A DNA stretch of 64,000 bases, taken from the NCBI GenBank assembly GCA_943333125.1, contig CALQSB010000011.1:1-64000 (forward strand), written 5' to 3'. Positions 18,958 to 27,351 of the stretch are shown here, in pieces. The DNA is from Chitinophaga pinensis. GTDB taxonomy: Bacteria > Bacteroidota > Bacteroidia > Chitinophagales > Chitinophagaceae. The position numbers and the translations under genes were made by a program. The notes beneath the pieces are model-generated. The model was not told where the DNA came from and made no database searches. It saw nothing but the letters and a program-made list of their open reading frames with translations. Numbering within the stretch: the first letter of the stretch is position 1; each line of letters opens with the position of its first letter.

Positions 18958-20676
18958 TCAAAACCCAGCCGCATCATCATCCCCTCTTTTATCAGCAATA
19001 GCCGTAATTATTTTTCCTTTTTGATAGTCAATCTTAATAAGTTCAGTTCTGCCCATGTATCCTCTGTCCCTGACGGAGTAGCCCATTTCAACAAGGTGAA
19101 TTTTCTTCTCTATTGGAAAGTCAGGTTCGAAATAAACAACATCCGGCAGCCATTGGAAATGGAATTTAGGAAGATTAACCGCATCTTCAGGGCTCATTTT
19201 AAAATCGATTAACGAAGTGATGGTTTGAAATACATTCGTTGGAATTGTAGAGCCGCCAGGAGTTCCGACAACGATTACGGGCTTGTTGTCTTTCAGTACA
19301 ATTGTCGGCGTCATGCTGCTCAACATTTTTTTTCGGGGTTCTATAGCGTTGGCTTTATTGCCGGTAACGCCGTATAAATTTGGCACTCCTGGTTTGATAC
19401 TGAAATCATCCATTTCATTATTTAAAATAAATCCGGCTTTGGAAACTACTGTTTTTGAACCATAGCTGTCATTTAATGTAGTGGTAATGGCAACCGCATT
19501 TCCTTCATCATCAATGATGCTGATATGAGTAGTTTCTTCGCTTTCATTTATCACCCCAGCTTTAGTGTCATTGCTATTGCCCGCTTTATGAGGCTCATAA
19601 TTATTGATTCTGGATTGCAAATAAGATTCGCTGGTTAATGTTTGAATAGGCACTTTTACAAAATCTGGGTCACCCAAAAAAAAAGCACGATCGGCATAAG
19701 CACATCGCTCCGCTTCAATTATCAATTGCATGCATTCCGGTGTTTGAAACCCCATTGAGCTCATATTTTTATAGGCAGTCATTTTAAGTAATTGCTTTAA
19801 AATAATTCCACCACTGCTGGGCAAAGGCATTGTTACAATATGGTTCAATTTGTAATCAAACTCCATAGGGATTCTATCCCGCGCTTCATAATTTTTTAAA
19901 TCATCGTAACTGATTATTCCATTTCCATTTTTCATTTCTTCTACAATGTACTGAGCCGTTAAACCCTGATAAAAACCAGCTAATCTGTTTTCTTTAATAC
20001 GATTAAGCGTAGCCGCTAATTCCGGTTGAACAAGAATGTCGCCTTCTTTCCATGGATTGTCTTTTACAAAGGCTACAGGGTTGTGGTTGTTTTTTAAAAA
20101 GTCGTTTTTTAATTCGTTTAAATCATCAGCCTGATCGGATGTTAACGCAAATCCGTTTTGGGCATATTTTATTGCAGGTTCAATGAGGTCTTTAAATGGC
20201 AAACGGGCATATTTTAGAATTTTAAAAATCCCGGAAATAGTTCCTGGTACCCCACATGCTAAATGTCCATCCTGCGACAATCCCGGAATAGGGTTTTCAT
20301 TACTGTCCAGATACATATTTTTAAATGCCTTTTCCGGAGCTACTTCTCTGAAATCTAGGCATAAATTTTTTCCGTCTTTTTGATGGGCAATCATAAACCC
20401 GCCTCCACCCAAATTGCCGGCTCCGGGGTAAACAACGGCCAAAACCAATTGAGTGGTAATGGCGGCATCAAATGCATTGCCCCCTTTTTTAAGAATTTCG
20501 AGTCCGGCCTTACTGGCTAGAGGATGAGCTGTAACCACGGCTGCGTGTTGAGCTAGCTTTACTTTGGTTGAAGGAAGTACTGAAGTTGATACTTGTGAAG
20601 CCGCAGTTTTACAGTTTAAAAATGCAGAAAAAAATAAGCAGAAAACAAATAGTCTCTTTATTAATAGGTTGGCCAT
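18958..20676 (-). CDS. ggt: Gamma-glutamyltransferase (glutathione hydrolase)
   Basis: 572 aa from ATG 20676; a TTG 24 bp earlier overlaps the promoter palindrome and is less likely. The enzyme transfers or hydrolyses gamma-glutamyl groups of glutathione-like peptides after self-cleavage into two chains. The cleavage/catalytic Thr is at about residue 382 in EETTHISIIDDEGNAVAIT. Substrate-binding segments SSMTPTIVLK and VGTPGGSTIPT follow. The N-terminus is a signal peptide, possibly lipoprotein type (FSAFLNC), placing it in the periplasm or envelope. Transcribed divergently from the M14 peptidase gene. Confidence 0.95.
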   Translation of the reverse strand: MANLLIKRLFVFCLFFSAFLNCKTAASQVSTSVLPSTKVKLAQHAAVVTAHPLASKAGLEILKKGGNAFDAAITTQLVLAVVYPGAGNLGGGGFMIAHQKDGKNLCLDFREVAPEKAFKNMYLDSNENPIPGLSQDGHLACGVPGTISGIFKILKYARLPFKDLIEPAIKYAQNGFALTSDQADDLNELKNDFLKNNHNPVAFVKDNPWKEGDILVQPELAATLNRIKENRLAGFYQGLTAQYIVEEMKNGNGIISYDDLKNYEARDRIPMEFDYKLNHIVTMPLPSSGGIILKQLLKMTAYKNMSSMGFQTPECMQLIIEAERCAYADRAFFLGDPDFVKVPIQTLTSESYLQSRINNYEPHKAGNSNDTKAGVINESEETTHISIIDDEGNAVAITTTLNDSYGSKTVVSKAGFILNNEMDDFSIKPGVPNLYGVTGNKANAIEPRKKMLSSMTPTIVLKDNKPVIVVGTPGGSTIPTNVFQTITSLIDFKMSPEDAVNLPKFHFQWLPDVVYFEPDFPIEKKIHLVEMGYSVRDRGYMGRTELIKIDYQKGKIITAIADKRGDDDAAGF

Positions 20677-20698
20677 AGCTGCGGTTAATAATTTTTCC

Positions 20699-20716
20699 AA
20701 AAGTAAATTTACTTTT
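20699..20716. promoter_or_regulatory. 18-bp perfect palindrome between ggt and the M14 peptidase gene
   Basis: AAAAGTAAATTTACTTTT is a perfect palindrome 23 bp from the ggt start and 28 bp from the M14 start. Each strand contains a TAAATTTA box resembling a -7 element, so a bound dimeric regulator could control both genes. AT-rich composition lowers certainty. Confidence 0.4.
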
Positions 20717-20744
20717 AATAAATTTACGTCCTTAACTATTGATT

Positions 20745-23234
20745 ATGAAATCATTTATTGCAGCTTTCTTTTCTTTATGCGTGATAAACGCATTTGCCCA
20801 AAATGTAAAAACACCGGAAGAATTTCTGAAATATAAACTAGGAGAACATTATACTCCTCATTATAAAGTAGTGAATTATTTTAAACTGGCAGTTTTATCG
20901 GCTCCTGATAAAATGCAAATACATAGTTATGGAAATACTTATGAGGGAAGAGAGCTTCTTTACTCAGTTATTTCATCTCCCGAAAATATGCTTCGTATAG
21001 AGGAAATCAGAAGAAATAATCTTAGAAATGCCGGTTTGCTAAATGACAAGGCCGGAGATCTTAATATGCCTACAATTGTGTGGTTGAGTTATAATGTTCA
21101 TGGCAATGAACCCAGTTCCACAGAAACATCAATGAAGGTTTTATATGAATTAATATCTGGAAAAAATACCGAGGCCAATGCCTGGCTGAAAAATACGGTC
21201 GTTATTATCGATCCATGTTTGAATCCTGATGGGAGAGACCGTTATGTAAATTGGTTCAATCAAATGGTGGGAAAAAATCCCAACACAGACGTAATATCCA
21301 GAGAGCATGATGAGCCCTGGCCTGATGGCAGAAGCAATCATTATAATTTTGATTTAAACCGCGACTGGGCATGGCAATCTCAAGCAGAAACTCAACAAAG
21401 AATTAAAGCTTACAATGAGTGGATGCCTCATGTTCATTGCGATTTTCACGAACAGAATTATGCCGATAATTATTATTTTGCTCCTGCTGTAGAACCTTAT
21501 CATGAGGTGGTTTCCCCATGGCAAAGAAATTTCCAGGTTACCATCGGAAAAAATCATGCAAAGTATTTTGATCAAAACGGATGGTTGTATTTTACCAAAG
21601 AAATATTTGACTTATTTTATCCATCATACGGAGATACCTACCCGGTATATAATGGGTCAATTGGTATGACATACGAGCAAGCCGGAAATTCAAGTGGCGG
21701 TCTTGATGTGAAAGTTAATGACAGCGATACATTAAAATTATCAGATAGAATTGCACATCATTTTACCACAAGCATGAGCACCATTGAAATATCTTCTTTG
21801 AATGCCGGAAAATTAAATCAGGAATTCAAGAGTTATTTTGATGAAGTGAAAACAAATGGCAGCGGAGTTTATAAGACATATCTAGTAAGTGGGGCCAATA
21901 AAAACAAACAGGCGTTATTAATTGACTTGCTCAAAAAAAATGGCATAGACTTTAATTATGCCCGTCAAGGCGCTTCGGTTAAAGGGTTCAGATATGTTTC
22001 TGGGAAAGAAGAATCTTATACGGCAACCATGAATGATATTTTAATCTCAACATATCAGTCAAAGGGTAATTATGTAAAAGTATTATTTGAGCCGCAATCT
22101 AAATTGGTGGATTCTGCAACATACGATCTTACCGCCTGGTCTTTGCCTTACGCCTACGGACTAGATTGTTACGCAGTTAAAGAAAAATTATTAGGCCAGC
22201 CGGATCAGCGAGTAAATTCTTATCAAATGCCTGGTAGTAACGAGTATGGTTATCTGATTGAATATTCTTCTTTTAAAGAAGGGGAGTTGCTTGCTGCATT
22301 AGTTAAGAAAGGGATTAAAGTCAGAACAACAGAGCAGCGGTTTTCTTACAATGGAAAAATGTATAATCGCGGAACGCTTATCGTGCTGAAATCAGGTAAT
22401 GAAAAATATATTCAGGAAATGATAGAATTGACTTATCAGTATGGATCTAAACTATCTATAGTGAGTTCTGGTTTTATGGAATCAGGAGTTGATTTTGGTT
22501 CAGAGAAAAATCATTTAGTAAAAAAAGTAAAAGTGGCCATGTTATCCGGAGAAGGAACTTCTTCAACTGCTGCAGGAGAGGTCTGGCATTTGTTTGAGCA
22601 GGAACTGGATTATCCAATTACGCTTATTAATGCCAGTACTATAGCAGATAAAAACTTAAAAGATTTTGATGTATTGATTGTGCCAGATGGTAATTATAAA
22701 GTCCTTGCCGAAAAGGAAAGTAATTTAAAGAACTGGGTAAAGGAAGGGGGTAAATTGATTGCATTGGAAAGAGCCGTTGATCAGATGGCTGCCGGCGACT
22801 GGGGCATCAAATCAAAAAAGGAAAATGATGTTGTTGAAAATAAAGAAGGTTCTTATGCTGATTTAAAACGTTATGAAGACAGAGAGCGTACAGCCATTTC
22901 CGGTAACATCCCTGGGGCTATTTATAAATTATCGTTAGACGACAGTCACCCACTTGCTTTTGGATACTCCGATTATTATTTTTCATTAAAAATGAATGCC
23001 AACGTTTTTGAGTTTTCAAAAGATGGCTGGAACGTAGGAGTTATCAAAAAAGAAAATCAGGTTTCTGGTTTTGTTGGCAGTGCGGTGAAGTCTAAAATTA
23101 AAGATGGCACTGTAATTGGCACACAGGATTATGGCCAGGGAAAAATTGTTTACTTCGCTGATAATCCTATTTTCAGAAGTTTCTGGGAAAATGGAAAGCT
23201 GATGTTTACCAACGCCGTTTTTCTTGTTAATTAA
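20745..23234 (+). CDS. Exported M14-family zinc carboxypeptidase with C-terminal glutaminase-like domain
   Basis: 829 aa from ATG 20745. Signal peptide MKSFIAAFFSLCVINAFAQ. The M14 zinc site is visible: His119 and Glu122 in NVHGNEPSS, the DPCLNPDGRDRY substrate loop, the probable third ligand His235 in DFHEQ, and a YEQAGNSSGG segment as the catalytic-Glu region. From about residue 590 to 700 lies a Rossmann-like class I glutaminase-type domain (VAMLSGEG ... DFDVLIVPDG ... WVKEGGKLIAL). The protein is expected in the periplasm or outside, trimming C-terminal residues. It is followed 24 bp later by an exported PIG-L protein with a similar tail, so the two probably share an operon. Confidence 0.9.
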   Translation: MKSFIAAFFSLCVINAFAQNVKTPEEFLKYKLGEHYTPHYKVVNYFKLAVLSAPDKMQIHSYGNTYEGRELLYSVISSPENMLRIEEIRRNNLRNAGLLNDKAGDLNMPTIVWLSYNVHGNEPSSTETSMKVLYELISGKNTEANAWLKNTVVIIDPCLNPDGRDRYVNWFNQMVGKNPNTDVISREHDEPWPDGRSNHYNFDLNRDWAWQSQAETQQRIKAYNEWMPHVHCDFHEQNYADNYYFAPAVEPYHEVVSPWQRNFQVTIGKNHAKYFDQNGWLYFTKEIFDLFYPSYGDTYPVYNGSIGMTYEQAGNSSGGLDVKVNDSDTLKLSDRIAHHFTTSMSTIEISSLNAGKLNQEFKSYFDEVKTNGSGVYKTYLVSGANKNKQALLIDLLKKNGIDFNYARQGASVKGFRYVSGKEESYTATMNDILISTYQSKGNYVKVLFEPQSKLVDSATYDLTAWSLPYAYGLDCYAVKEKLLGQPDQRVNSYQMPGSNEYGYLIEYSSFKEGELLAALVKKGIKVRTTEQRFSYNGKMYNRGTLIVLKSGNEKYIQEMIELTYQYGSKLSIVSSGFMESGVDFGSEKNHLVKKVKVAMLSGEGTSSTAAGEVWHLFEQELDYPITLINASTIADKNLKDFDVLIVPDGNYKVLAEKESNLKNWVKEGGKLIALERAVDQMAAGDWGIKSKKENDVVENKEGSYADLKRYEDRERTAISGNIPGAIYKLSLDDSHPLAFGYSDYYFSLKMNANVFEFSKDGWNVGVIKKENQVSGFVGSAVKSKIKDGTVIGTQDYGQGKIVYFADNPIFRSFWENGKLMFTNAVFLVN

Positions 23235-23258
23235 TTTATCGGGCCAAATACAATTCCC

Positions 23259-25733
23259 TTGAAAAAAATATTTGTTAGCTTTCTTTGTGTGATTATTTTA
23301 GTAGTTCATGTTAAGGCTCAAACTCCCCGTACTTATACTTCTTCAGAAATTTTGCTGAACTTAAAGAAGTTGAACGTGCTGGGTTCGGTGCTTTATGTGG
23401 CAGCTCATCCCGACGATGAGAATACCCGTTTATTGGCATACATGTCCAATGAGAAATTATACAAAACAGCTTATCTGAGTATGACCCGCGGTGATGGTGG
23501 ACAAAATCTAATTGGCGATGAACAGGGAATAGATTTAGGTTTAATTAGGACGCAGGAGTTGCTGGCCGCAAGAAGAATTGATGGGGCAGAACAACTTTTT
23601 ACCAGAGCTTTTGATTTCGGTTATAGTAAGAATCCGGAAGAAGCATTGCGAATATGGAACCACGATAAAATATTGTACGATGTGGTAAAGATAATTCGCA
23701 TGAATCGTCCGGATGTAGTCATCTGTCGCTTCCCAACAACTGGAGAAGGTGGGCATGGTCATCATACGGCATCGGCAATGTTAGCACAGGAAGCTTTTGA
23801 AGCAGCTGCAGACGCTACAAAGTTTCCCGATCAGCTCAAGGGTAATATCACCACGTGGAAGGCTAAACGCTTGTTATGGAATACATTTAATTTCGGAACG
23901 GGAAACACTCAAAAAGAAGACCAGTTTAAAATAGATGCAGGTGTGTATAATCCTTTATTGGGTAAGACTTACGGAGAAATAGCCTCGCTAAGCAGGAGCC
24001 AGCATGTGAGCCAGGGATTTGGGGTGCCTGCGCAAAGAGGCGCTGTTACTGAATATTTTGTAACTATCAAAGGCGATGCGCCAACAAATGAATTATTCGA
24101 TGGAGTTAATACAACATGGAACAGAATTGGCCAACCCGAAATTGCCAGAACGCTTGATTCGATAATTACCCTTTACGATATCAATAGTCCTGAGAAATCT
24201 GTAAAAGGACTATTTTATTTAAATAGCTTAGTTGAAAAAATATCAGGTGAAGATTTTTGGAAACAAAAAAAGCTAAATGAAATCAATCAATTGATTATAG
24301 CTTGTTCGGGCATTTATGCAGAAGTGATATCAACAGAAGAAAAAATTGTAGAGAATGATAGTGCAACTATTATTATGAATGTGTTTTCAAGAACCAAATT
24401 GTCGGTTACAGATGTTGAAGTCAACTTCAATCAAAAAGTATTTTCATTGGGAAATATTGCATCAAACAAATCGGCGAATCAAACGAAAACTGTTTTGTTC
24501 AATGGGAATCATAATTTATCTCAGCCTTATTGGTTGAGTTATGGTAAATCAGAAGGGAGTTTCAATGTACCAGATTCCTTGTTTACTGGTGCTCCTCAAA
24601 ATGTACCCATTGAAGTTGAATTTACTTGTAAAATTGATGGTCAGTTAATTCGTTTCAAAAAGCCTTTACAATATAAATATACCGATCCTGTTAAAGGCGA
24701 GTTTTATCAGCCCGTGGTGATTGTACCCAAAATTACAATTCGTCCTGAAACAAACGTTTTGGTATCATCCAATGAAGATAATGTGTTCACAAATGTGGAG
24801 TTGATGGCTTTTGCAAAAACTGGTGATAAAGCTACAAAACTGGTTAGAAAATCAACTTCAGCAATCCAAAATTTCCAAAATGATTTGTATGAAAATTTAA
24901 GTTTTAAAAAGAATGAAAAAGAGAATCAGGCCATAAGCTTAATCAATGGCGTGAATTTACTTGAAGTTTTTGAAGGAGATAAAATATACAATGAACAATT
25001 GCATACGATTCAATACGACCATATACCTCATATTAATTATTACACAAAAGCTCAGGTTAAATTGGTTATTGAAAAAATTAAAATTGGTAGAAAAAAAATA
25101 GGTTACATCGAAGGAGCAGGTGATAAGGTTTCTGAATCACTATCGCAAATCGGCTATATTGTAACTACTATCCGAAAAGAAGATATCACTAAGTCGAACC
25201 TAAAACAATTTGATGCGGTTATTACAGGTGTGCGCGCATACAATACCAACGAATGGCTGAATGATTACTACGAAGTACTTATGAATTATGTAAAAGATGG
25301 CGGAGTATTATTGGTTCAATACAATACCAGCAATCAGTTGGGGCCTGTAAAAGCAAAAATTGCTCCTTATCCTTTTAATATCACCAGAAACAGGGTTACC
25401 GACGAAAATGCAAAAATGAATATTTTGGTTCCAGATCACCCTGTTTTTAATGCGCCAAACAAAATCACTGACTTGGATTTCAATGGTTGGATTCAGGAAA
25501 GAAGCATTTACCATGCAGGCGATGTAGACTCCAATTATGTGAAATTATTAAGTAGTAAGGATCCATCGGAGGTAGAAAATGATGGCAGCTTAATCGTAGC
25601 AAATTATGGGAAAGGTAGATTTATTTATACAGGGATTTCTTTTTTCAGGCAATTGCCTGCAGGTGTAACGGGGGCGTATAAGTTATTTGCTAATTTATTG
25701 ACCAATAAATTTGTAGTTATCAAAAGGTATTGA
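23259..25733 (+). CDS. Exported PIG-L family deacetylase
   Basis: 824 aa from a TTG start that opens a good signal peptide (KKIFVSFLCVIILVVHVKAQ). PIG-L/LmbE enzymes are zinc-dependent N-deacetylases acting mostly on GlcNAc-type substrates. The zinc motif AAHPDDE is at about residues 48-54 and the matching GGHGHHTAS at about 165. The middle is beta-rich, and the C-terminal part from about 600 contains a glutaminase/ThuA-like domain (KIGYIEGAGDKV ... QFDAVITGVRAYN ... YVKDGGVLLVQYN). Tightly follows the M14 peptidase. Likely works outside the cytoplasm on glycans or glycopeptides; the substrate is unproven. Confidence 0.88.
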   Translation: MKKIFVSFLCVIILVVHVKAQTPRTYTSSEILLNLKKLNVLGSVLYVAAHPDDENTRLLAYMSNEKLYKTAYLSMTRGDGGQNLIGDEQGIDLGLIRTQELLAARRIDGAEQLFTRAFDFGYSKNPEEALRIWNHDKILYDVVKIIRMNRPDVVICRFPTTGEGGHGHHTASAMLAQEAFEAAADATKFPDQLKGNITTWKAKRLLWNTFNFGTGNTQKEDQFKIDAGVYNPLLGKTYGEIASLSRSQHVSQGFGVPAQRGAVTEYFVTIKGDAPTNELFDGVNTTWNRIGQPEIARTLDSIITLYDINSPEKSVKGLFYLNSLVEKISGEDFWKQKKLNEINQLIIACSGIYAEVISTEEKIVENDSATIIMNVFSRTKLSVTDVEVNFNQKVFSLGNIASNKSANQTKTVLFNGNHNLSQPYWLSYGKSEGSFNVPDSLFTGAPQNVPIEVEFTCKIDGQLIRFKKPLQYKYTDPVKGEFYQPVVIVPKITIRPETNVLVSSNEDNVFTNVELMAFAKTGDKATKLVRKSTSAIQNFQNDLYENLSFKKNEKENQAISLINGVNLLEVFEGDKIYNEQLHTIQYDHIPHINYYTKAQVKLVIEKIKIGRKKIGYIEGAGDKVSESLSQIGYIVTTIRKEDITKSNLKQFDAVITGVRAYNTNEWLNDYYEVLMNYVKDGGVLLVQYNTSNQLGPVKAKIAPYPFNITRNRVTDENAKMNILVPDHPVFNAPNKITDLDFNGWIQERSIYHAGDVDSNYVKLLSSKDPSEVENDGSLIVANYGKGRFIYTGISFFRQLPAGVTGAYKLFANLLTNKFVVIKRY

Positions 25734-25764
25734 TCTAGTAGAGGGATTTTTTAATTTCCATTTA

Positions 25765-25822
25765 AGCCCACCGTTTCAACGAAGCCCACCGTTTCAACGA
25801 AGCCCACCGTTTCAACGGTGGG
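25765..25822. repeat. 18-bp tandem repeat ending in a REP-like hairpin
   Basis: Three head-to-tail copies of agcccaccgtttcaacga start at 25765, 25783 and 25801. The last runs into a perfect hairpin, cccaccgt/acggtggg with loop ttca, at 25803-25822. It sits between convergent genes. The GC-rich palindrome resembles REP-type repeats; it may also stop transcription from both sides. Confidence 0.75.
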
Positions 25823-25860
25823 TAAAGAATATTAATCATTCAGGTTTTGTATAAGAGATT

Positions 25861-26817
25861 TTATTCTGAACATTCTATCACATAAGTCATTAGATCCATT
25901 CCTTCAACAATTATTTTCATAGCAAAAGTTTCTTCTTTCTTAAACTTGTAGCTGAAAAATATTTCGTTTCCTTTTGTGGTAAAGTTGATTCTTTCTGGCT
26001 TTTGTTGTTTAGCACCTTCTCCTAAAATGATGGAAATGTTGTTGATGTTAGACGCGTCATTTGTTTTAAAACTGAATAAGTTGGCGTCATTAGGTTTGGT
26101 TTTGATAAGTCCGTTTGAAGGATTGGGTTTTGAAAGAGTAAGTTTATAAGCGCCATCGTGTATCAATGGAAGTGAGTAAAACTCTTTTATGTTTCGGGTG
26201 CCTTCACCCAAAAGCCAGGCTTGATTGTCGGGGAAATGTTCCAAATTAAAAACGGGTTTATTGGAAAAGAAATATTCCCCTGAGAATTTCCGGGTAAATA
26301 ATGTTTGTTTCTTATCCAGATATCCACTTGCTTTGGCTGCATCAACATAATACCATTCGTTAGGGCTTGTTCCTAATTGTACTACATTCCAGGAGTAGTT
26401 AACGGCGTCCGGTAAGTTATTAATATTTTCGGTATTATATTTTACATATCCATCAACGACCAAGCAACGGATATCGGCCTGGCTGCACATTTCCTGAAAC
26501 AAAAGAGCAAAACCAAGTGGCGATGATTTTCTGAATTGAATTACATTTTCTGGTTTGGTATTTTTATCGTCGTTGGTGCGGGAGGCTTTTGGATCTAGAT
26601 CTATGTATTGGGCAATCCAAGTATAAATAGCCCGAGCTTTTTTGTCTTTATCGGTGAAAGAAGAAGTTAGGGTATCAGTAATTGTAGCGACATTCTCTTT
26701 TTCTAAAGGGCCTAATTCAAGGATAAAATTATCTATAAACTGATATTTATTAACAGAGGATTGAGATATTCCCTGCATTACAATCAACAAAAGACATAAG
26801 GTCAGGGAATATCTCAT
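25861..26817 (-). CDS. Exported transglutaminase-like protein lacking catalytic Cys and His
   Basis: 318 aa with signal peptide (MRYSLTLCLLLIVMQGISQ). The fold matches bacterial transglutaminase-like domains: KARAIYTWIAQYIDLD before the core, FRKSSPLGFALLFQEMC where active relatives have ..GVC.GYA.LF..LC, NYSWNVVQLG where they have HAWN.V.., and WYYVDAAKASG for the Asp strand. The nucleophilic Cys and the His are replaced; only Asp remains. It is therefore probably a non-enzymatic binding or scaffold protein. The C-terminal 100 residues look beta-rich. It lies 14 bp downstream of a small exported protein and may be co-transcribed. Confidence 0.75.
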   Translation of the reverse strand: MRYSLTLCLLLIVMQGISQSSVNKYQFIDNFILELGPLEKENVATITDTLTSSFTDKDKKARAIYTWIAQYIDLDPKASRTNDDKNTKPENVIQFRKSSPLGFALLFQEMCSQADIRCLVVDGYVKYNTENINNLPDAVNYSWNVVQLGTSPNEWYYVDAAKASGYLDKKQTLFTRKFSGEYFFSNKPVFNLEHFPDNQAWLLGEGTRNIKEFYSLPLIHDGAYKLTLSKPNPSNGLIKTKPNDANLFSFKTNDASNINNISIILGEGAKQQKPERINFTTKGNEIFFSYKFKKEETFAMKIIVEGMDLMTYVIECSE

Positions 26818-26831
26818 AATCTGGGTTAAAG

Positions 26832-27212
26832 TTATTCTTTATTTTTTTCTTTATGACTAGCTTTCATTTCCTGATATTGCTCTGGAGTTACAATGCCTTT
26901 TATTTTATTTGATTTTGCTTTTGAAAGTTCTTTTATCTGAGATTTTTTTTGATCTGCACTTAGGGTTGCATCAGCTTCTACTTTTTCTTTTGACGATTTG
27001 AAATCTTTATTGATTCCTTTTATTTGTTTTTTTTGATCTTCTGTTAAAGGAGGGGCAGTTTTTACTGCAGCGGTAGTTGCATCAGTAGGAACAGCTGCAA
27101 CAGCAGCAGCAGGCGCAACAGTTGTAGCCGCATCTTTTTTTGATTTTTTAGTTTGACTGAATCCGCTTGTTGCTATAAGCGCCAGCAGGGCAATAGAGAT
27201 TGTTTTTTTCAT
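26832..27212 (-). CDS. Small exported Ala-rich protein with charged helical C-terminus
   Basis: 126 aa. Signal peptide MKKTISIALLALIATSGFSQ, a low-complexity Ala/Thr/Pro/Val linker to about residue 53, then a lysine-rich helical region (LTEDQKKQIKGINKDF, LSADQKKSQIKELSKA, VTPEQYQEM) with the rhythm of LTxxQ/Spy-CpxP-like periplasmic proteins. A chaperone or stress-related role is a guess from this likeness. Upstream of the transglutaminase-like gene, with a good -33/-7 promoter. Confidence 0.75.
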   Translation of the reverse strand: MKKTISIALLALIATSGFSQTKKSKKDAATTVAPAAAVAAVPTDATTAAVKTAPPLTEDQKKQIKGINKDFKSSKEKVEADATLSADQKKSQIKELSKAKSNKIKGIVTPEQYQEMKASHKEKNKE

Positions 27213-27235
27213 TTTTGTTTTTTTATTATTGTAAA

Positions 27236-27264
27236 TAAAATTAGTTGCAATAAATAATTTACAA
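27236..27264 (-). promoter_or_regulatory. Promoter of the small exported protein operon
   Basis: On the minus strand TTG begins at 27264 and TAATTTTA at 27243, 21 bp apart. The same spacing occurs in front of the small lipoprotein at 46109. Confidence 0.5.
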
Positions 27265-27351
27265 CATTGGTAAAAGATTTATTTTTAATGGCGCTAAAGA
27301 TAAAATTAAAATTCATCCTAAAGTAGGAGGAATTTTAATTAAATGTGAATA

